This document shows positions 6,146 through 6,508 of a DNA stretch of 6,508 nucleotides, one piece after another (the first letter of the stretch is position 1; each line of letters starts with the position of its first letter). Below the pieces are notes generated by a model. It worked only from the letters and a program-made list of their open reading frames with translations. It searched no databases and was not told where the DNA came from. The DNA comes from Synechococcus sp. GFB01 (GTDB lineage: Bacteria > Cyanobacteriota > Cyanobacteriia > PCC-6307 > Cyanobiaceae): assembly GCF_001039265.1 (NCBI RefSeq), contig NZ_LFEK01000116.1, positions 27,361 through 33,868 of the forward strand. Reading direction: 5' to 3'. The translations under genes and the position numbers were made by a program.

Positions 6146-6259
6146 CCACACCAGAGACCGGGTCGTGCTGCCCCTGCGCCCTAAGGTCTGAGCCGTCCGT
6201 GCGACTCCGGTCGCCGGACGGTTTTTTGCTGCCCTCGCCCAACCACGCGCCCAATCGCC
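6146..6259 (+). other. 114-nt rplO-secY intergenic region
   Basis: This is the only intergenic region above 100 nt. From left to right it holds a possible weak helix (AGACC-GGG at 6155-6162 with CCC at 6179-6181 and GGTCT at 6185-6189, with a 3-nt bulge), the strong terminator at 6193-6227, and a 32-nt leader to secY. I see no credible -10/-35 pair and no SD. No tRNA or small open frame was found. Confidence 0.6.
6193..6227 (+). terminator. Rho-independent terminator after rplO
   Basis: CCGTCCG (6193-6199) pairs perfectly with CGGACGG (6215-6221). After a single bulged T at 6200, GCGAC (6201-6205) pairs with GTCGC (6210-6214). The loop TCCG, closed by C-G, is of the very stable UNCG class. 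Six T residues (6222-6227) follow the stem directly. This gives 12 GC-rich base pairs plus a U-tract, a textbook plus-strand terminator. The reverse strand lacks a T-run, so it is not bidirectional. It lies 47 nt after the rplO stop. Confidence 0.93.
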
Positions 6260-6508
6260 ATGCTCGTCAGTCGGGGTCGCAACCCCAGTGCCGCTGAAAT
6301 CCTCAGCCAGCTCGTGCAGGCCAAAGGTCTGCGAGACCGGGTGCTCACCACCCTCGGGCTTCTGCTGCTGGTGCGCCTGGGCATCTACATCCCGGTGCCG
6401 GGCATCGACCGGGTGGCCTTTCAGGATTTCCTGTCCCGCGGCGGCCAGCTGATCGGCTTCCTCGACATCTTCACAGGAGGCGGCCTCTCCACCCTGGGCG
6501 TATTCGCC
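6260..6508 (+). CDS. secY: Preprotein translocase subunit SecY, 5' part
   Basis: SecY is the channel subunit of the SecYEG translocon, a ten-helix protein of about 440 residues; in cyanobacteria it works in both plasma and thylakoid membranes. Only the first 83 codons are present and the frame is open to the window end. The N-terminus MLVSRGRNPSAAEILSQLV is a cytoplasmic helix typical of cyanobacterial SecY. TM1 is at about 28-44 (VLTTLGLLLLVRLGIYI), ending in the conserved IPVPGID. The following GGQLIGFLDIFTGGGLSTLG (61-80) is the plug region leading to TM2. The ATG at 6260 is the first in-frame start after the terminator and gives the family N-terminus. There is no SD in the preceding 32 nt. 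It is separated from the ribosomal genes by a strong terminator, unlike the E. coli spc operon. Confidence 0.96.
   Translation, partial: MLVSRGRNPSAAEILSQLVQAKGLRDRVLTTLGLLLLVRLGIYIPVPGIDRVAFQDFLSRGGQLIGFLDIFTGGGLSTLGVFA

Noticed and set aside
5018..6151. 377-codon open frame on the minus strand
   Set aside because: It mirrors rpsE and rplO and its Ala/Gly/His/Asp-rich translation shows no domain. It is a codon-bias shadow.
6130..6158. Possible secY promoter with TTGCGA as -35
   Set aside because: The sequence 17 nt downstream (AGAGAC) does not resemble a -10 element, and any transcript starting here would run straight into the terminator.
5212..6297. 361-codon plus-strand frame across rpsE, rplO and the terminator
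   Set aside because: It is out of frame with two well-conserved genes, reads through the terminator hairpin, and its Arg/Gln/Pro-rich product is not protein-like.
1..6508. Mobile elements, CRISPR arrays, tRNA/rRNA genes or an undescribed gene system
   Set aside because: Coding by conserved ribosomal genes accounts for nearly all of the window. No transposase, terminal inverted repeats, spaced repeats or cloverleaf patterns were seen in the short gaps.

Overview
The window is one uninterrupted plus-strand run of ribosomal protein genes, the S10-spc cluster, ending at the start of secY. The order is rpsS (3' part), rplV, rpsC, rplP, rpmC, rpsQ, rplN, rplX, rplE, rpsH, rplF, rplR, rpsE, rplO, a strong intrinsic terminator, then secY (5' part). 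The high GC content (about two thirds by eye), the absence of rpsN between rplE and rpsH and of rpmD between rpsE and rplO, the alanine-rich L16 tail, the Arg/Gly-rich S5 N-terminus and the SecY N-terminus (MLVSRGRNPSAAEIL) all point to a cyanobacterium. Most likely it is a GC-rich unicellular picocyanobacterium of the Synechococcus/Cyanobium type; this is recognition from memory, not a search.

Positions 1-2683 (rpsS to rplN) and 2685-3041 (rplX) are tightly packed, with 1-18 nt between genes. Several Shine-Dalgarno (SD) sequences lie inside or across the end of the upstream gene. A 71-nt pyrimidine-rich gap (3042-3112) separates rplX from rplE. Positions 3113-6145 (rplE to rplO) are again packed, with gaps of 9-32 nt. 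Positions 6146-6259 are the only long non-coding stretch. It holds a bulged 12-bp hairpin with a UNCG-type tetraloop followed by six T residues, then a 32-nt leader without an SD before secY.

The products assemble both ribosomal subunits: S19, S3, S17, S8 and S5 for the 30S, and L22, L16, L29, L14, L24, L5, L6, L18 and L15 for the 50S. SecY is the core of the Sec translocon, onto which ribosomes dock through the L23/L29 region around the exit tunnel. Co-transcription of most of the cluster is inferred from strand, spacing and lack of internal terminators. No promoter is visible; the operon promoter should lie upstream of the window.

I found no novel gene system, mobile element, CRISPR array, tRNA or rRNA. 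The points worth a second look are the terminator before secY, a 24-nt tandem duplication in the rplP tail, an 11-codon Arg/Gly repeat in rpsE, a 10-nt match to the anti-SD at the rplN/rplX junction, and a sharp split between genes with and without an SD.
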